A stretch of DNA of 64,000 nt from Mesorhizobium sp. dw_380 (GTDB taxonomy: Bacteria > Pseudomonadota > Alphaproteobacteria > Rhizobiales > Rhizobiaceae), in NCBI RefSeq assembly GCF_018588885.1, contig NZ_JAFFIW010000020.1, forward strand, positions 52,802-116,801, given 5' to 3'. Positions 7,801 to 15,743 of the stretch are shown in pieces (within the stretch, counting starts at the first letter, position 1; the number at the start of each line of letters is the position of its first letter). Under the pieces are notes generated by a model. That model was not told where the DNA came from and searched no databases. It saw only the letters and a program-made list of their open reading frames with translations. The translations under genes were made by a program, and so were the position numbers.

Positions 7801-8120
7801 AGCATTCAGAGCTTGGGCCGCCGATCATCGGGATCCGACATGGGGGCGAGCTTCCCCGCGAACAGGATCACTTCTACAACTGCAGGAAATGCGGCCAGCC
7901 GGTCGACCGGCGCGATCTCCGGCAAGTCATTTGGCATGAACAGCCGGACCATGAGCCGCTTGAACTCTCAGATCGTTTCAGGGAGGCGGAACAAATTTCG
8001 CGCTTCGCAGTTACCAAGCGCTGCTTACGGGGACCCATGCGATGCTCCTTGCTCTGGACGATGCGATCTCGACCGCTGTTTTGGCCGGCAGAGGCGCGGA
8101 CGCGGAAATCCACGGGGTAA
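7797..8120 (+). CDS. small CxxC zinc-binding protein, possibly 3'-extended
   Basis: This 107-residue frame starts in the ATGA overlap with the DUF3606 gene. Residues about 8-50 (PIIGIRHGGELPREQDHFYN, then CRKCGQPVDRRDLRQVIWHE) look like a conserved small rhizobial protein with a CxxC pair and a following His. After about residue 55 the sequence becomes atypical (Arg/Trp/Ser-rich) and overlaps the next frame. The natural stop may therefore have been lost by mutation, adding a non-native tail. The function is unknown. Confidence 0.5.
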   Translation: MKHSELGPPIIGIRHGGELPREQDHFYNCRKCGQPVDRRDLRQVIWHEQPDHEPLELSDRFREAEQISRFAVTKRCLRGPMRCSLLWTMRSRPLFWPAEARTRKSTG

Positions 8121-8338
8121 TCGATGTCAGCAACAAAACTGAAGCCCGGATAGGCGCCATCAGCTTAGGGCATGCCATCCAGTTCGTCGCCAATGCGTCG
8201 GTGCTTGGCTACGACGTTCGCGGTGCCATGGTCCTCTATGGGGAGCCAGGAACGCCAAGCCTAAGGATATGGGACTGCGAACATCTGTGGGCGCAATACG
8301 GTGGCGCTTTGCTCCAGCCAGAGCGCGAGGCGCCCTAG
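8042..8338 (+). CDS. hypothetical protein
   Basis: This frame encodes 98 residues, with a plausible alpha/beta pattern (LLALDDAISTAVLAGRGADA, then AIQFVANASVLGYDVRGAMV). It overlaps the tail of the preceding frame by 79 bp, so one of the two is wrong or the upstream gene has lost its stop. No domain is recognised. Third-position GC fits coding DNA better than the overlapping tail does. Confidence 0.4.
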   Translation: MLLALDDAISTAVLAGRGADAEIHGVIDVSNKTEARIGAISLGHAIQFVANASVLGYDVRGAMVLYGEPGTPSLRIWDCEHLWAQYGGALLQPEREAP

Positions 8339-8614
8339 CGATGGCCATAGTTCTCCGAAGAGCGACGAAATGCTCTGACCTCGCTTCCATCGCTCCAAAG
8401 CTCGGCCTTCTTCGCTGACGTAAACCAGATCCGTGACGTCACCATGCAACACCTCTTAATCCTCTCAGATTAAAGCGTGTTGCGATGGCTGGTTGAACCC
8501 ACCGCCCAATTTCGGCCGTTCGACTATATCGTTCGAACTGCCGAAAGCTGTCGGGCTCCGGACCATCTCAACCCTCCACCGCCGTTGGCGCGCATGTGCC
8601 GCATGCCGCCTGCC
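8339..8614. other. non-coding stretch left of IS21 remnant
   Basis: No credible gene is visible. The only feature is a strong inverted repeat at 8511-8545. The stretch ends at the terminal TGT of the IS21 remnant. Confidence 0.4.
8511..8545. repeat. 13-bp-arm inverted repeat, possible operator
   Basis: TTCGGCCGTTCGA and TCGAACTGCCGAA are complementary at 12 of 13 positions, around a 9-bp centre (CTATATCGT). The dyad sits about 70 bp outside the IS21 end, with no gene directly beside it. It could be a regulator or recombinase site left behind by a deletion. Confidence 0.4.
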
Positions 8615-8902
8615 TGTCAAACGGCTTCCAAAACTGACCCCCGATCGGCGTCCAATTTTGACCCCCTTTATGTAATGCGCGGCGGTCAGCGTTCGCCCGG
8701 GCGGAGCTGGTCAGGGTTGCGCAGCCCGGGCGAGCGCGGATGGCGCTTGGGGAGCTTGATGGGGTGATCGGGCGCGGTTCTTGAAGCGCCAGGACTCGTT
8801 TCCCGTCTCGATGATCTCGCAATGATGGGTGAGACGGTCGAGGAGCGCTGTCGTCATCTTGGCGTCGCCAAAGACGGCGGGCCATTCTCCGAATGCCAGA
8901 TT
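8615..8902 (-). mobile_element. IS21-family remnant (istB 3' end and terminal repeat)
   Basis: The first 288 bp start with TGTCAAACGGC and carry two copies of a CGGC..CCAA..TGACCCCC terminal motif typical of IS21 ends. They then match the 3' part of istB on the minus strand. The same sequence, with a few substitutions and short gaps, begins the larger copy at 27942. Similarity breaks off at about 8902, so the rest of istB and all of istA are missing. Both copies have the same orientation and bracket the 9-27.8 kb enzyme cluster. Confidence 0.85.
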
Positions 8903-8973
8903 GAAGGCATCCCGCCAGCAACCGTTGGGAACGACTGCGACAGCGTTGTCGGCGTCATGGAATTTCGGTAGCC

Positions 8974-9447
8974 TCAGAGGCCTAAATCGCTCAACGATGG
9001 GTGTTTATCGGGACGAGGGCCAGAGCGGTCCCAGAAGAATTTGCGTTCTGATTCCTGAATTGGCAAATCATTGATGCAGGCAAAGCGTTTTTGCATCAGG
9101 CCGTTTTCGTCGAATTCCCAATTTTCATTGCCATAGGCGCGGAACCAGTTGCCGGAATCATCGTGATATTCATAGGCGAAGCGAACGGCGATGCGGTTGT
9201 CTGTGAAGGCCCAAAGCTCCTTGATCAGCCGATAATCCAGTTCACGTTCCCACTTGCCGGCCAGGAAGGCGACGATAGCCTCACGTCCCTGCACAAATGT
9301 CGAACGATTGCGCCAATAGCTGTCAACCGTATAGGCGAGCGACACGCGTTCGGGATTGCAGCTGTTCCAGCCATCTTCTGCACCGCGAGCCTTCTGGATG
9401 GCGGTTTCGCGGGTGAACGGCGGCAGTGGCGGACGTTGTGCAGGCAT
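8974..9447 (-). CDS. NTF2-like DUF1348 family protein
   Basis: The start is ATG 9447, preceded by AGGAGAAAGATC; the longer frame adds 15 residues without need. The 157-residue protein starts MPAQRPPLPPFTRETA and contains YWRNRSTFVQGREAIVAFL, WAFTDNRIAVRFAYEYHD and YGNENWEFDENGLM. This is the cone-shaped NTF2-like DUF1348 family. Family members are small soluble proteins with a hydrophobic pocket that bind or convert small molecules; no reaction is established. It points away from the hydrolase genes and may be induced by the same stress. Confidence 0.85.
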   Translation of the reverse strand: MPAQRPPLPPFTRETAIQKARGAEDGWNSCNPERVSLAYTVDSYWRNRSTFVQGREAIVAFLAGKWERELDYRLIKELWAFTDNRIAVRFAYEYHDDSGNWFRAYGNENWEFDENGLMQKRFACINDLPIQESERKFFWDRSGPRPDKHPSLSDLGL

Positions 9448-9592
9448 GATCTTTCTCCTGTTCTTCAAATCAGTGTTTCGATTGGTAAGCACTGGATCGA
9501 TCGGTACAGAACGGGTCGAGCGATTTAACTGGCCAAAAATATTGAATCTGCATGAGGCAAAGCTCCCATGTTACCACTGCGGGCGGGAGTAC

Positions 9593-10003
9593 CTAGTACC
9601 GGACCGCCGTCCCGTTTCGCTGTACGGTTTGACCGATCAATTTCCGGCCGTCACCTGCCTGGCGCAACACGCTGGCATCGGAGGAAAGCGGCCAGCCGTG
9701 GCTGAAGACTATAGGCTGTCCTGAGCCCCAATCCTTGTAGTAGATCTGCGTGCCGTCCTTAGTCCGGATCATGCTCATGGTCTGTCCTTTTCGACCTGAA
9801 CCAACAGCGGTGACAGTCGGCTTTGTGGCGGCTGCGAAGGCCGGAAGCGCTAATGTTGTCGATGTGAGCAGGCTTGCGGCGCCGATCAGGACGTTCCCGC
9901 GAGAGGCCTGGAAACTCGGACCGGATCTGCTTCGACCCTTCGGTCGCTCATCGCCGTTTCCTTCCGTCCTGCTATCCTTCCAACTTACGTGAGGACCCCG
10001 CAT
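9593..10003 (-). pseudogene. truncated Tat-exported haloperoxidase-like hydrolase
   Basis: The minus-strand frame encodes an export signal (ASRGNVLIGAASLLTSTTLA) followed by RTKDGTQIYYKDWGSGQPIV and FSHGWPLSSDA. These are nearly the same residues as the two intact paralogues at 10434 and 11331. After SSDA the similarity stops and unrelated sequence runs to the stop codon, so the nucleophile, acid and His of the catalytic triad are absent. The gene is therefore a broken copy, inverted relative to its paralogues. The motif MSMIRTKDG in the middle suggests fusion of a signal-peptide gene with a cytosolic-type copy. Confidence 0.8.
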
Positions 10004-10433
10004 TGATCGAAGGAGATCGCGAGAGATTGCGTGAGGAGTTGTTAGACCGCACGGCGGGAGCTCGCTGCGGCAAATACCGTCTAGGCAAGGTCGGTTGGTT
10101 TTTCGCCTTGCGGAGGGACTAAGGTCGCAAGGCCTAAACGCTAAATGAGCGCTGGCGTCTTTAGTTGGGCTTACCGTTTGGGTTCGCCACCGACGCCTCC
10201 CTCACGTCACGGGGAGGCGGCCCCATTCCAGCCCGATGCCGCGAGAGCCAACGGAACAATCGGTATGCCGACCCAGAGCGCCGAGACCCGATTGCGACGA
10301 AGGTAATCGACGCGAACTTGGTCCAGATCGGGTGATTCCCCTTCGTTTCACAACTTCTAACGCGCTCTCTCGGCAACTCATTCGATCAACGAGTTTCCGC
10401 CGCGTAAGTTTTGTGAAACGAAAGGAGCCGACA
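10004..10433. other. intergenic region with hairpin
   Basis: No convincing gene is present. A perfect 8-bp inverted repeat, GCCTTGCG/CGCAAGGC (10105-10133), is the main feature. It lies between the broken inverted hydrolase copy and the first intact hydrolase gene and probably includes the promoter of the latter. Confidence 0.4.
10105..10133. repeat. hairpin, 8-bp perfect arms
   Basis: GCCTTGCG and CGCAAGGC flank a 13-bp loop. No T-run follows on either strand, so a terminator is not shown; it could be an operator. Confidence 0.3.
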
Positions 10434-11255
10434 ATGAGCGCGATTAAGACCAAGGACGGCACAGAAATTTATTATAAGGACTGGGGTTCCGGGCAGCCAA
10501 TCGTCTTCAGCCATGGTTGGCCGCTGACTGCCGATGCTTTCGAGGACCAGATGTTCTTCCTGGCCTCTAGCGGATACCGCTGCATTGCGCATGACCGCCG
10601 GGGGCACGGCCGCTCAAGCCAGCCTTGGCAGGGGAACGACCTCGACACGTATGCGGACGACCTTGCCGAGCTGACTGCGGCTCTCGACCTGAAAGAAGCT
10701 ATACATGTGGGACACTCGACTGGCGGCGGCGAAGTCACGCGCTACATCGGTCGGCATGGCACCAAGCGCGTTGCCAAGGCTGTTTTGATCGGCGCGATCC
10801 CGCCTGTGATGGTCAAGTCCGAGAAGAACCCAGGCGGCACGCCGATGGAGGCATTCGACCAACTGCGCGCTGCCGTCGTCGCCGATCGCTCACAGTTCTG
10901 GAAGGATCTTAGCCTTCCCTTCTATGGCTATAATCGGCCCGGCGCTAAAATTTCGGAGGGCGTTCGCCAATCCTTCTGGCTGCAGAGTATCATGGCGGGC
11001 TTCCCGGCCTCCTATTTCTGCATCAAGGCGTTTTCCGAAACAGATCTCACGGACGACCTCAAGCGGATCGATGTACCGACACTCGTTCTGCACGGGGACG
11101 ACGACCAGATCGTCCCGATCGCCGATTCCGCCCTGCTGTCATCCAAGATCATCAAGAACGCGAAGCTCGTGGTCTACGAGGGCGCCCCGCACGGCATGTG
11201 CACCACGCTCAAGGATCGGGTGAACGACGAGCTGCTCGCCTTCATCAAATCCTGA
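10434..11255 (+). CDS. cofactor-free haloperoxidase-like alpha/beta hydrolase
   Basis: ATG 10434 follows AAAGGAGCC, so I trim 66 residues from the longer frame. The 273-residue cytosolic protein has the family layout: DGTEIYYKDWGSGQPIVFSH (oxyanion region), the nucleophile Ser in GHSTGG (about residue 98), the acid in HGDDDQIVP and the base His in PHGMC. It matches the non-haem chloroperoxidase/perhydrolase group, which makes peracids from H2O2 and carboxylates and can hydrolyse esters or lactones. The natural substrate is unknown. It is a close paralogue of the exported protein encoded next and of the broken copy upstream, which suggests tandem duplication. Confidence 0.9.
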   Translation: MSAIKTKDGTEIYYKDWGSGQPIVFSHGWPLTADAFEDQMFFLASSGYRCIAHDRRGHGRSSQPWQGNDLDTYADDLAELTAALDLKEAIHVGHSTGGGEVTRYIGRHGTKRVAKAVLIGAIPPVMVKSEKNPGGTPMEAFDQLRAAVVADRSQFWKDLSLPFYGYNRPGAKISEGVRQSFWLQSIMAGFPASYFCIKAFSETDLTDDLKRIDVPTLVLHGDDDQIVPIADSALLSSKIIKNAKLVVYEGAPHGMCTTLKDRVNDELLAFIKS

Positions 11256-11330
11256 CGATCCCTCGAGGTTGCCGCCCGAACGGGCCTGCCGCCGACCGGA
11301 ACAATCCCGCGTACGCGAAAGGACAAAGCT

Positions 11331-12320
11331 GTGACCAACAGTTCTCACTTAAATCTTGGTACCGCTTCACGCCGCTCGGTTCTGATCGGAACCGCTGGAT
11401 TGCTCGCCGCCTCGGCTTTTGGCCTGTCCGATCTGGACAGTACGAACCGCGCCGCGGCCGCTACGATCAAGCGCTCCAAAGCAACTGCTTCCGGCAGCGT
11501 ACTGACTACCAGCGACGGCACGCAGATCTACTACAAGGACTGGGGAACGGGGCAGCCAATCGTCTTCAGTCATGGTTGGCCGCTGTCCTCCGACGCGTTC
11601 GAAGATCAAATGTTTTTTCTCGCTTCGAACGGATATCGCGCCATCGCCGCGGACCGACGCGGTCATGGACGCTCCAGTCAGCCGTGGAAGGGAAACGACA
11701 TCGACACCTATGCCGATGATCTCGCCGAACTCGTCGCTGCGCTCGACCTGAAGCATGCCGTTCATGTCGGCCATTCCACCGGCGGCGGTGAAGTTGCGCG
11801 TTATGTCGGCCGGCATGGAACGAAGCGCGTAGCCAAGCTGGTGCTGATCAGCGCGATACCACCGCTTCGACTGAAGACCGAGGCAAATCCCCTCGGCGCG
11901 CCGATCGAGGCTTTTGACGGACTCCGGGAGCAGATTCGCGCGGATCGATCAGCCTTCTGGAACGAACTGTCCCTGCCGTTTTACGGTTATAACCGCCCCG
12001 GCGCTAAGATATCGGAAGGAGTACGTGACCAGTTCGTCCTGCAATGCATGATGGCCGGCATGCCGGCATGCTACCTCGGCATCAAGGCGCAATCCGAAAC
12101 GGACTTCACGCCAGACCTCAAGAAGATCGACGTTCCAGCGCTCATCCTCCACGGTGAGGACGACCAGCTCGTGCCGATCGCGGATTCTGCCCTGCTTACA
12201 GCAAAGCTGGTCAAGGGATCTGAGCTCAAGGTCCTGAAAGATGCACCGCACGGCCTGTGCACCACCCGCAAGGACGAGATCAACGCCGCCCTGCTTTCGT
12301 TCATCCGTGCTTCGGCCTGA
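11331..12320 (+). CDS. Tat-exported haloperoxidase-like alpha/beta hydrolase
   Basis: The gene starts at GTG 11331 after CGAAAGGACAAAGCT. The 329-residue protein has a twin-arginine signal (SRRSVLIGTAGLLAASAF) and then a full haloperoxidase-type hydrolase: GTGQPIVFSHGWPLSSDAFE, nucleophile GHSTGG, acid HGEDDQLVP and His in PHGLC. It is highly similar to the cytosolic paralogue 76 bp upstream, differing mainly by the export signal. The same chemistry thus seems to be placed on both sides of the inner membrane. The Tat pathway implies folding before export. A GC-rich hairpin follows the gene. Confidence 0.9.
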   Translation: MTNSSHLNLGTASRRSVLIGTAGLLAASAFGLSDLDSTNRAAAATIKRSKATASGSVLTTSDGTQIYYKDWGTGQPIVFSHGWPLSSDAFEDQMFFLASNGYRAIAADRRGHGRSSQPWKGNDIDTYADDLAELVAALDLKHAVHVGHSTGGGEVARYVGRHGTKRVAKLVLISAIPPLRLKTEANPLGAPIEAFDGLREQIRADRSAFWNELSLPFYGYNRPGAKISEGVRDQFVLQCMMAGMPACYLGIKAQSETDFTPDLKKIDVPALILHGEDDQLVPIADSALLTAKLVKGSELKVLKDAPHGLCTTRKDEINAALLSFIRASA

Positions 12321-12350
12321 CTTGCCCCTACCGGGCATTCGCTGAAGCCT

Positions 12351-12383
12351 GCGCTACGCGGCCCCTCCCCGACCGCGTAGCGC
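12351..12383 (+). terminator. GC-rich hairpin after hydrolase gene
   Basis: GCGCTACGCGG and CCGCGTAGCGC are perfect 11-bp arms around an 11-nt loop, 30 bp past the stop codon. It lacks a T-run and is followed by C-rich DNA, so it may slow or end transcription, or stabilise the upstream mRNA. Confidence 0.45.
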
Positions 12384-12426
12384 CCCCCTCTCACAACCGC
12401 TGGCCGCTAACCCAGCAAGGAGCAAA

Positions 12427-13410
12427 ATGATGACTTTCAATTCGAGGATTGCCGCGCTGGCCGTTGCATCTGTCCTGCTTTCATCGACGGCGCCGATGTA
12501 CTTCAGCTCGCTTGGCGCATATGCCGCAGAACAGGTTGCTCGGCCAACGGTTCACTACCACACCGCCAAGGTCGAGGGTGTCGACATCTTCTACCGCGAA
12601 GCCGGCCCCGCCGACGCGCCAGTGGTCCTTCTGTTGCACGGATTCCCCACATCCTCGCACATGTTCCGTAACCTCATACCCCTGCTTGCCGACCGCTACC
12701 ACGTGATCGCGCCCGACTATCCGGGGTTCGGCCAGAGCGGCGCGCCCGATCACAAGGAATTCGCCTACACCTTCGGGCACTACGCCGACCTGGTCGACGG
12801 CCTGCTCGGTCAGCTCGGAACAAAGAGCTATGCGATGTACGTCATGGACTACGGCGCACCTGTCGGCTACCGACTGGCGCTGAAGCACCCCGAGCGCGTG
12901 ACCGGCCTCATCATCCAGAACGGCAACGCCTATGAGGAAGGACTCAAGGAGTTCTGGGATCCGATCAAAGCGTATTGGGCGGACGGGTCGGCTGCCCATC
13001 GCGAGGCGCTGAGCTTCCTGGTTGCGCCCGAGACCACGAAGTTTCAGTACACGGACGGCGTGTCCGACCTGTCGCGGATCGATCCCGACAATTGGGCGCA
13101 TGACCAGGCGTTGCTCGATCGACCGGGCAACAAGGACATCCAGCTCGACCTCTTCCACGACTATGGCAGCAATGTCCCGCTTTATCCGGCCTTCCAGGCG
13201 TTCTTCCGGGAGCGGAAGCCGCCGACGCTGATCGTCTGGGGCAAGAACGACAAGATCTTTCCGGCCGACGGGGCCGGTCCCTATCTACACGACCTGCCTG
13301 ACGCGGAACTCCATCTGATCGACACCGGACATTTCGCACTCGAGGACAAGCTCGACGAGATGGTGCCGCTTATCCGGAATTTCCTAGACCGCAAGGTGGC
13401 CACCAATTGA
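12427..13410 (+). CDS. exported epoxide hydrolase/dehalogenase-like alpha/beta hydrolase
   Basis: The 327-residue protein has a Sec signal peptide ending near AYAAEQ (about residue 35), then HTAKVEGVDIFYREAGPADA and LLLHGFPTSSHMFRNLIPLL, typical of the epoxide hydrolase/haloalkane dehalogenase branch. The nucleophile elbow reads VMDYGAPVG, so the nucleophile is Asp rather than Ser. The acid is in WGKNDKIFP and the base His in DTGHFALED. The products would be diols or alcohols from epoxides or halides; the substrate is unknown. The ATG follows AAGGAGCAAA. The gene differs in subfamily from the two preceding hydrolases, so the cluster is not just one duplicated gene. Confidence 0.88.
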   Translation: MMTFNSRIAALAVASVLLSSTAPMYFSSLGAYAAEQVARPTVHYHTAKVEGVDIFYREAGPADAPVVLLLHGFPTSSHMFRNLIPLLADRYHVIAPDYPGFGQSGAPDHKEFAYTFGHYADLVDGLLGQLGTKSYAMYVMDYGAPVGYRLALKHPERVTGLIIQNGNAYEEGLKEFWDPIKAYWADGSAAHREALSFLVAPETTKFQYTDGVSDLSRIDPDNWAHDQALLDRPGNKDIQLDLFHDYGSNVPLYPAFQAFFRERKPPTLIVWGKNDKIFPADGAGPYLHDLPDAELHLIDTGHFALEDKLDEMVPLIRNFLDRKVATN

Positions 13411-13466
13411 GTCTGGGTCGGCTAACGCCCGTGTCGCGCGCGCCCCCGACACAAACAAAGAGGACC

Positions 13467-14444
13467 ATGACAATGCCCGCTCCCGGCCAGCATCTCATTT
13501 CGCGCCGTGGCTTCTGCCTCTGCTGCGTGGGCGCCACGGCCGTCGCAGCCAGCGGGGGATGGCTAAGCCCGCGCGATGCTTACGCGGAAGCGCGCGGAAT
13601 CGTCAGTCTGATCAAGGAAAGCGCCGCGGCATCCCCTATTACGGTACGCAAACTTCGCAACAACATCAGCGTGCTGGAGGGATCAGGCGGGAACGTTGCC
13701 GTGTTGACCGGCGCGGATGGCAAGCTGCTTGTCGATGGGGGGATCAGCGTGTCGCGGCCGCAAATGACCAAGACGCTGCAGGACATCTCCGCCGACCCCG
13801 TGACCCACCTGATCAACACGCACTGGCATTTCGACCATGCGGACGGCAATTCCTGGCTGGGTCCGGCGGGCGCCAAGATCATCGCTCAGGACAGGACCTT
13901 GGAATACCTGTCGCAGGTGCAACGCGTCGAGGAATGGGATTACAATTTCCTGCCACTTGCCGCCGATGGCCTGCCAACGGACGTGTTCGCGAAGAGCCGC
14001 GATCTGAAGCTCAACGGCGCGTCCATCGCGCTCAAGCACTATGGCCCGGCTCACACCGACAGCGACATTTCCGTTACGTTCGGCGAAGCGGACATCATCC
14101 ATGTCGCCGACACGTTCTGGAATGGAGTCTATCCCTTCATCGACTATTCGACCGGCGGCAGCATCGACGGCATGATCGCGGCCTCGGATGCCAATCTCGC
14201 GGCAACGACCGACAAGACAATCATCATCCCCGGCCACGGGCAACCGGTCAGCAACCGGGCCGAGTTGCAGGCCTTCCGCGACATGCTCGTCGGCGTCAGG
14301 GACAACGTTGCCAAACTCAAGCGCGAAGGACGAACCCGCGACGAAACGGTGGCGGCGAAGCCGACATCCGCGTTCGACGCCAAATGGGGCAACTTCGTCA
14401 TCGACCCGGCCTTCTTCACCCGGCTGGTCTACGAGGGCGTGTGA
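13467..14444 (+). CDS. Tat-exported metallo-beta-lactamase-fold hydrolase
   Basis: I choose ATG 13467 (after AAAGAGGACC); the longer frame overlaps the previous gene. The 325-residue protein has a twin-arginine signal (SRRGFCLCCVGATAVAASGG). The MBL core begins ISVLEGSGGNVAVLTGADGK, with the zinc motif HWHFDHADGN, later HYGPAHTDSD, HVADTFWNG and IIPGHGQPVS. All zinc ligands of a binuclear MBL hydrolase appear present. The MBL fold includes lactonases, glyoxalase II and thioesterases, so the substrate is open. It sits between hydrolase and SDR genes on one strand with short gaps, suggesting one operon. Confidence 0.88.
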   Translation: MTMPAPGQHLISRRGFCLCCVGATAVAASGGWLSPRDAYAEARGIVSLIKESAAASPITVRKLRNNISVLEGSGGNVAVLTGADGKLLVDGGISVSRPQMTKTLQDISADPVTHLINTHWHFDHADGNSWLGPAGAKIIAQDRTLEYLSQVQRVEEWDYNFLPLAADGLPTDVFAKSRDLKLNGASIALKHYGPAHTDSDISVTFGEADIIHVADTFWNGVYPFIDYSTGGSIDGMIAASDANLAATTDKTIIIPGHGQPVSNRAELQAFRDMLVGVRDNVAKLKREGRTRDETVAAKPTSAFDAKWGNFVIDPAFFTRLVYEGV

Positions 14445-14471
14445 TCCACGCCGCATAAAAGGAGGTTTGCC

Positions 14472-15221
14472 ATGGGCAAGCTAGAGGGAAAGGTCGCCGT
14501 GATTACCGGCGCAACGAGCGGCATAGGCCTGGCGATGGCCAAGAGATTTGCCGTGGAAGGCGCGCAGGTCTTTCTGACCGGTCGCCGAAAGAAAGAACTC
14601 GACGCCGCGGTCCTTGAGGTCGGCAATGGTGCGCGCGGCGTCCAGGGCGACGTGGCCAACATGGCTGATCTTGATCATCTCTTTACCGTCGTAAGGGATG
14701 AGGCTGGCTCGATCGACGTCCTTGTCGCAAACGCAGGCGGTGGCGAGTTCGCCCCATTGGGCGCGATCACCGAAGAGCATTTCGACAACACCTTCCGCAC
14801 CAACGTGAAGGGCACGCTTTTCACCGTTCAAAAGGCGCTTCCGCTTTTGCAAGATGATGCCTCGATCATCTTGGTCGGGTCGACGGCCGGAACCACGGGG
14901 ACGCCCAATTTCAGCGTCTACAGCGCCACCAAGGCCGCAATCCGCAATTTCGCGCGAAGTTGGATCCTCGATCTCGCTGGCCGGGCCATTCGAATAAACG
15001 TCCTCTCCCCGGGAGCGACATCGACCCCTGGCTGGCACGATCTGGCAGCATCTCCGTCCGAGCATGACGATATGATCCGCTTTGTTTCGACAACGACACC
15101 GTTGGGACGGCTTGCCCATCCCGATGAAACAGCGAGCGCGGCGCTTTTCCTCGCGTCGAGCGAAAGCAGCTTCGTGACCGGAAGCGAACTCTTCGTCGAT
15201 GGCGGTTCCGCGCAAATCTAA
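14472..15221 (+). CDS. SDR family oxidoreductase
   Basis: This 249-residue cytosolic classical short-chain dehydrogenase has TGATSGIG (cofactor-binding glycine motif, residues 12-19), NAGGG (86-90), the catalytic Ser in VGSTAG and the YSATK Tyr/Lys pair (about 152-156), and a C-terminal FVTGSELFVDGG. The Arg-Arg after the second strand (TGRRKKEL) favours NADP(H). It would oxidise or reduce an alcohol or ketone. It is preceded by AGGAGGTTTGCC and lies 27 bp after the MBL hydrolase gene, so it is part of the same transcript. The substrate is unknown. Confidence 0.92.
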   Translation: MGKLEGKVAVITGATSGIGLAMAKRFAVEGAQVFLTGRRKKELDAAVLEVGNGARGVQGDVANMADLDHLFTVVRDEAGSIDVLVANAGGGEFAPLGAITEEHFDNTFRTNVKGTLFTVQKALPLLQDDASIILVGSTAGTTGTPNFSVYSATKAAIRNFARSWILDLAGRAIRINVLSPGATSTPGWHDLAASPSEHDDMIRFVSTTTPLGRLAHPDETASAALFLASSESSFVTGSELFVDGGSAQI

Positions 15222-15250
15222 GAGCTACGCATTTGCTGAGGGATTTCGAG

Positions 15251-15700
15251 ATGAACCTCATTCTCAAGGATTTGATCGCCATGTCCGCAGCCGCCGTAAT
15301 GTCCACTGTCGCATCGGCGCAAACGGCGAAGGACATCGTTGGTCCATCGCCTCTGGTTGCTATCGAGAACGAGCCTGCGCCGAAGCTCGTCGTCGATCCG
15401 CCTCTGCCCGAGCCGCTGTCGCGCGGCCTCGTCTTCATCCAGTACCGCAGCGAGAATCTGCGCGTCGTGCCGGTGTTCGGCAAAGGCGCCCTCGATGTGT
15501 CTCCACGCATCGGCCATGTCCACATCACCGTGGACGATGCCCCCTGGCATTTCGTCGACGCGAGCGGCGAGACGATCATCGTGGTTGGTCTCAAGCCCGG
15601 TCCCCACCGGGTGCTGGTCGAACTGGCGGATCCGACGCATCACGTCATCGATCGCCAAACCGTCAGCTTCGACGTGCCCAGCAAGCCGGATACGCCGTAG
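15251..15700 (+). CDS. DUF6130 family exported protein
   Basis: The start is ATG 15251 after GAGGGATTTCGAG. The 149-residue protein has a signal peptide (MNLILKDLIAMSAAAVMSTV...ASA). A compact beta-domain follows with GHVHITVDDAPWHFVDASGE and GLKPGPHRVLVELADPTHHV, which match the DUF6130 family. A periplasmic beta-sandwich is likely. The several His residues (HVH, WHF, THH) could bind a metal. The function is unknown; it is co-directional with the exported hydrolases. Confidence 0.75.
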   Translation: MNLILKDLIAMSAAAVMSTVASAQTAKDIVGPSPLVAIENEPAPKLVVDPPLPEPLSRGLVFIQYRSENLRVVPVFGKGALDVSPRIGHVHITVDDAPWHFVDASGETIIVVGLKPGPHRVLVELADPTHHVIDRQTVSFDVPSKPDTP

Positions 15701-15743
15701 CACCTTGGCCGCAGGTGGTTGTCAACAAGACAAGGGAATTGCT

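Noticed and set aside
13559..14458. A 299-codon frame overlapping the first MBL gene on the same strand
   Set aside because: It is out of frame with the zinc motif HWHFDH and has the Arg/Gln-rich look of a shadow frame.
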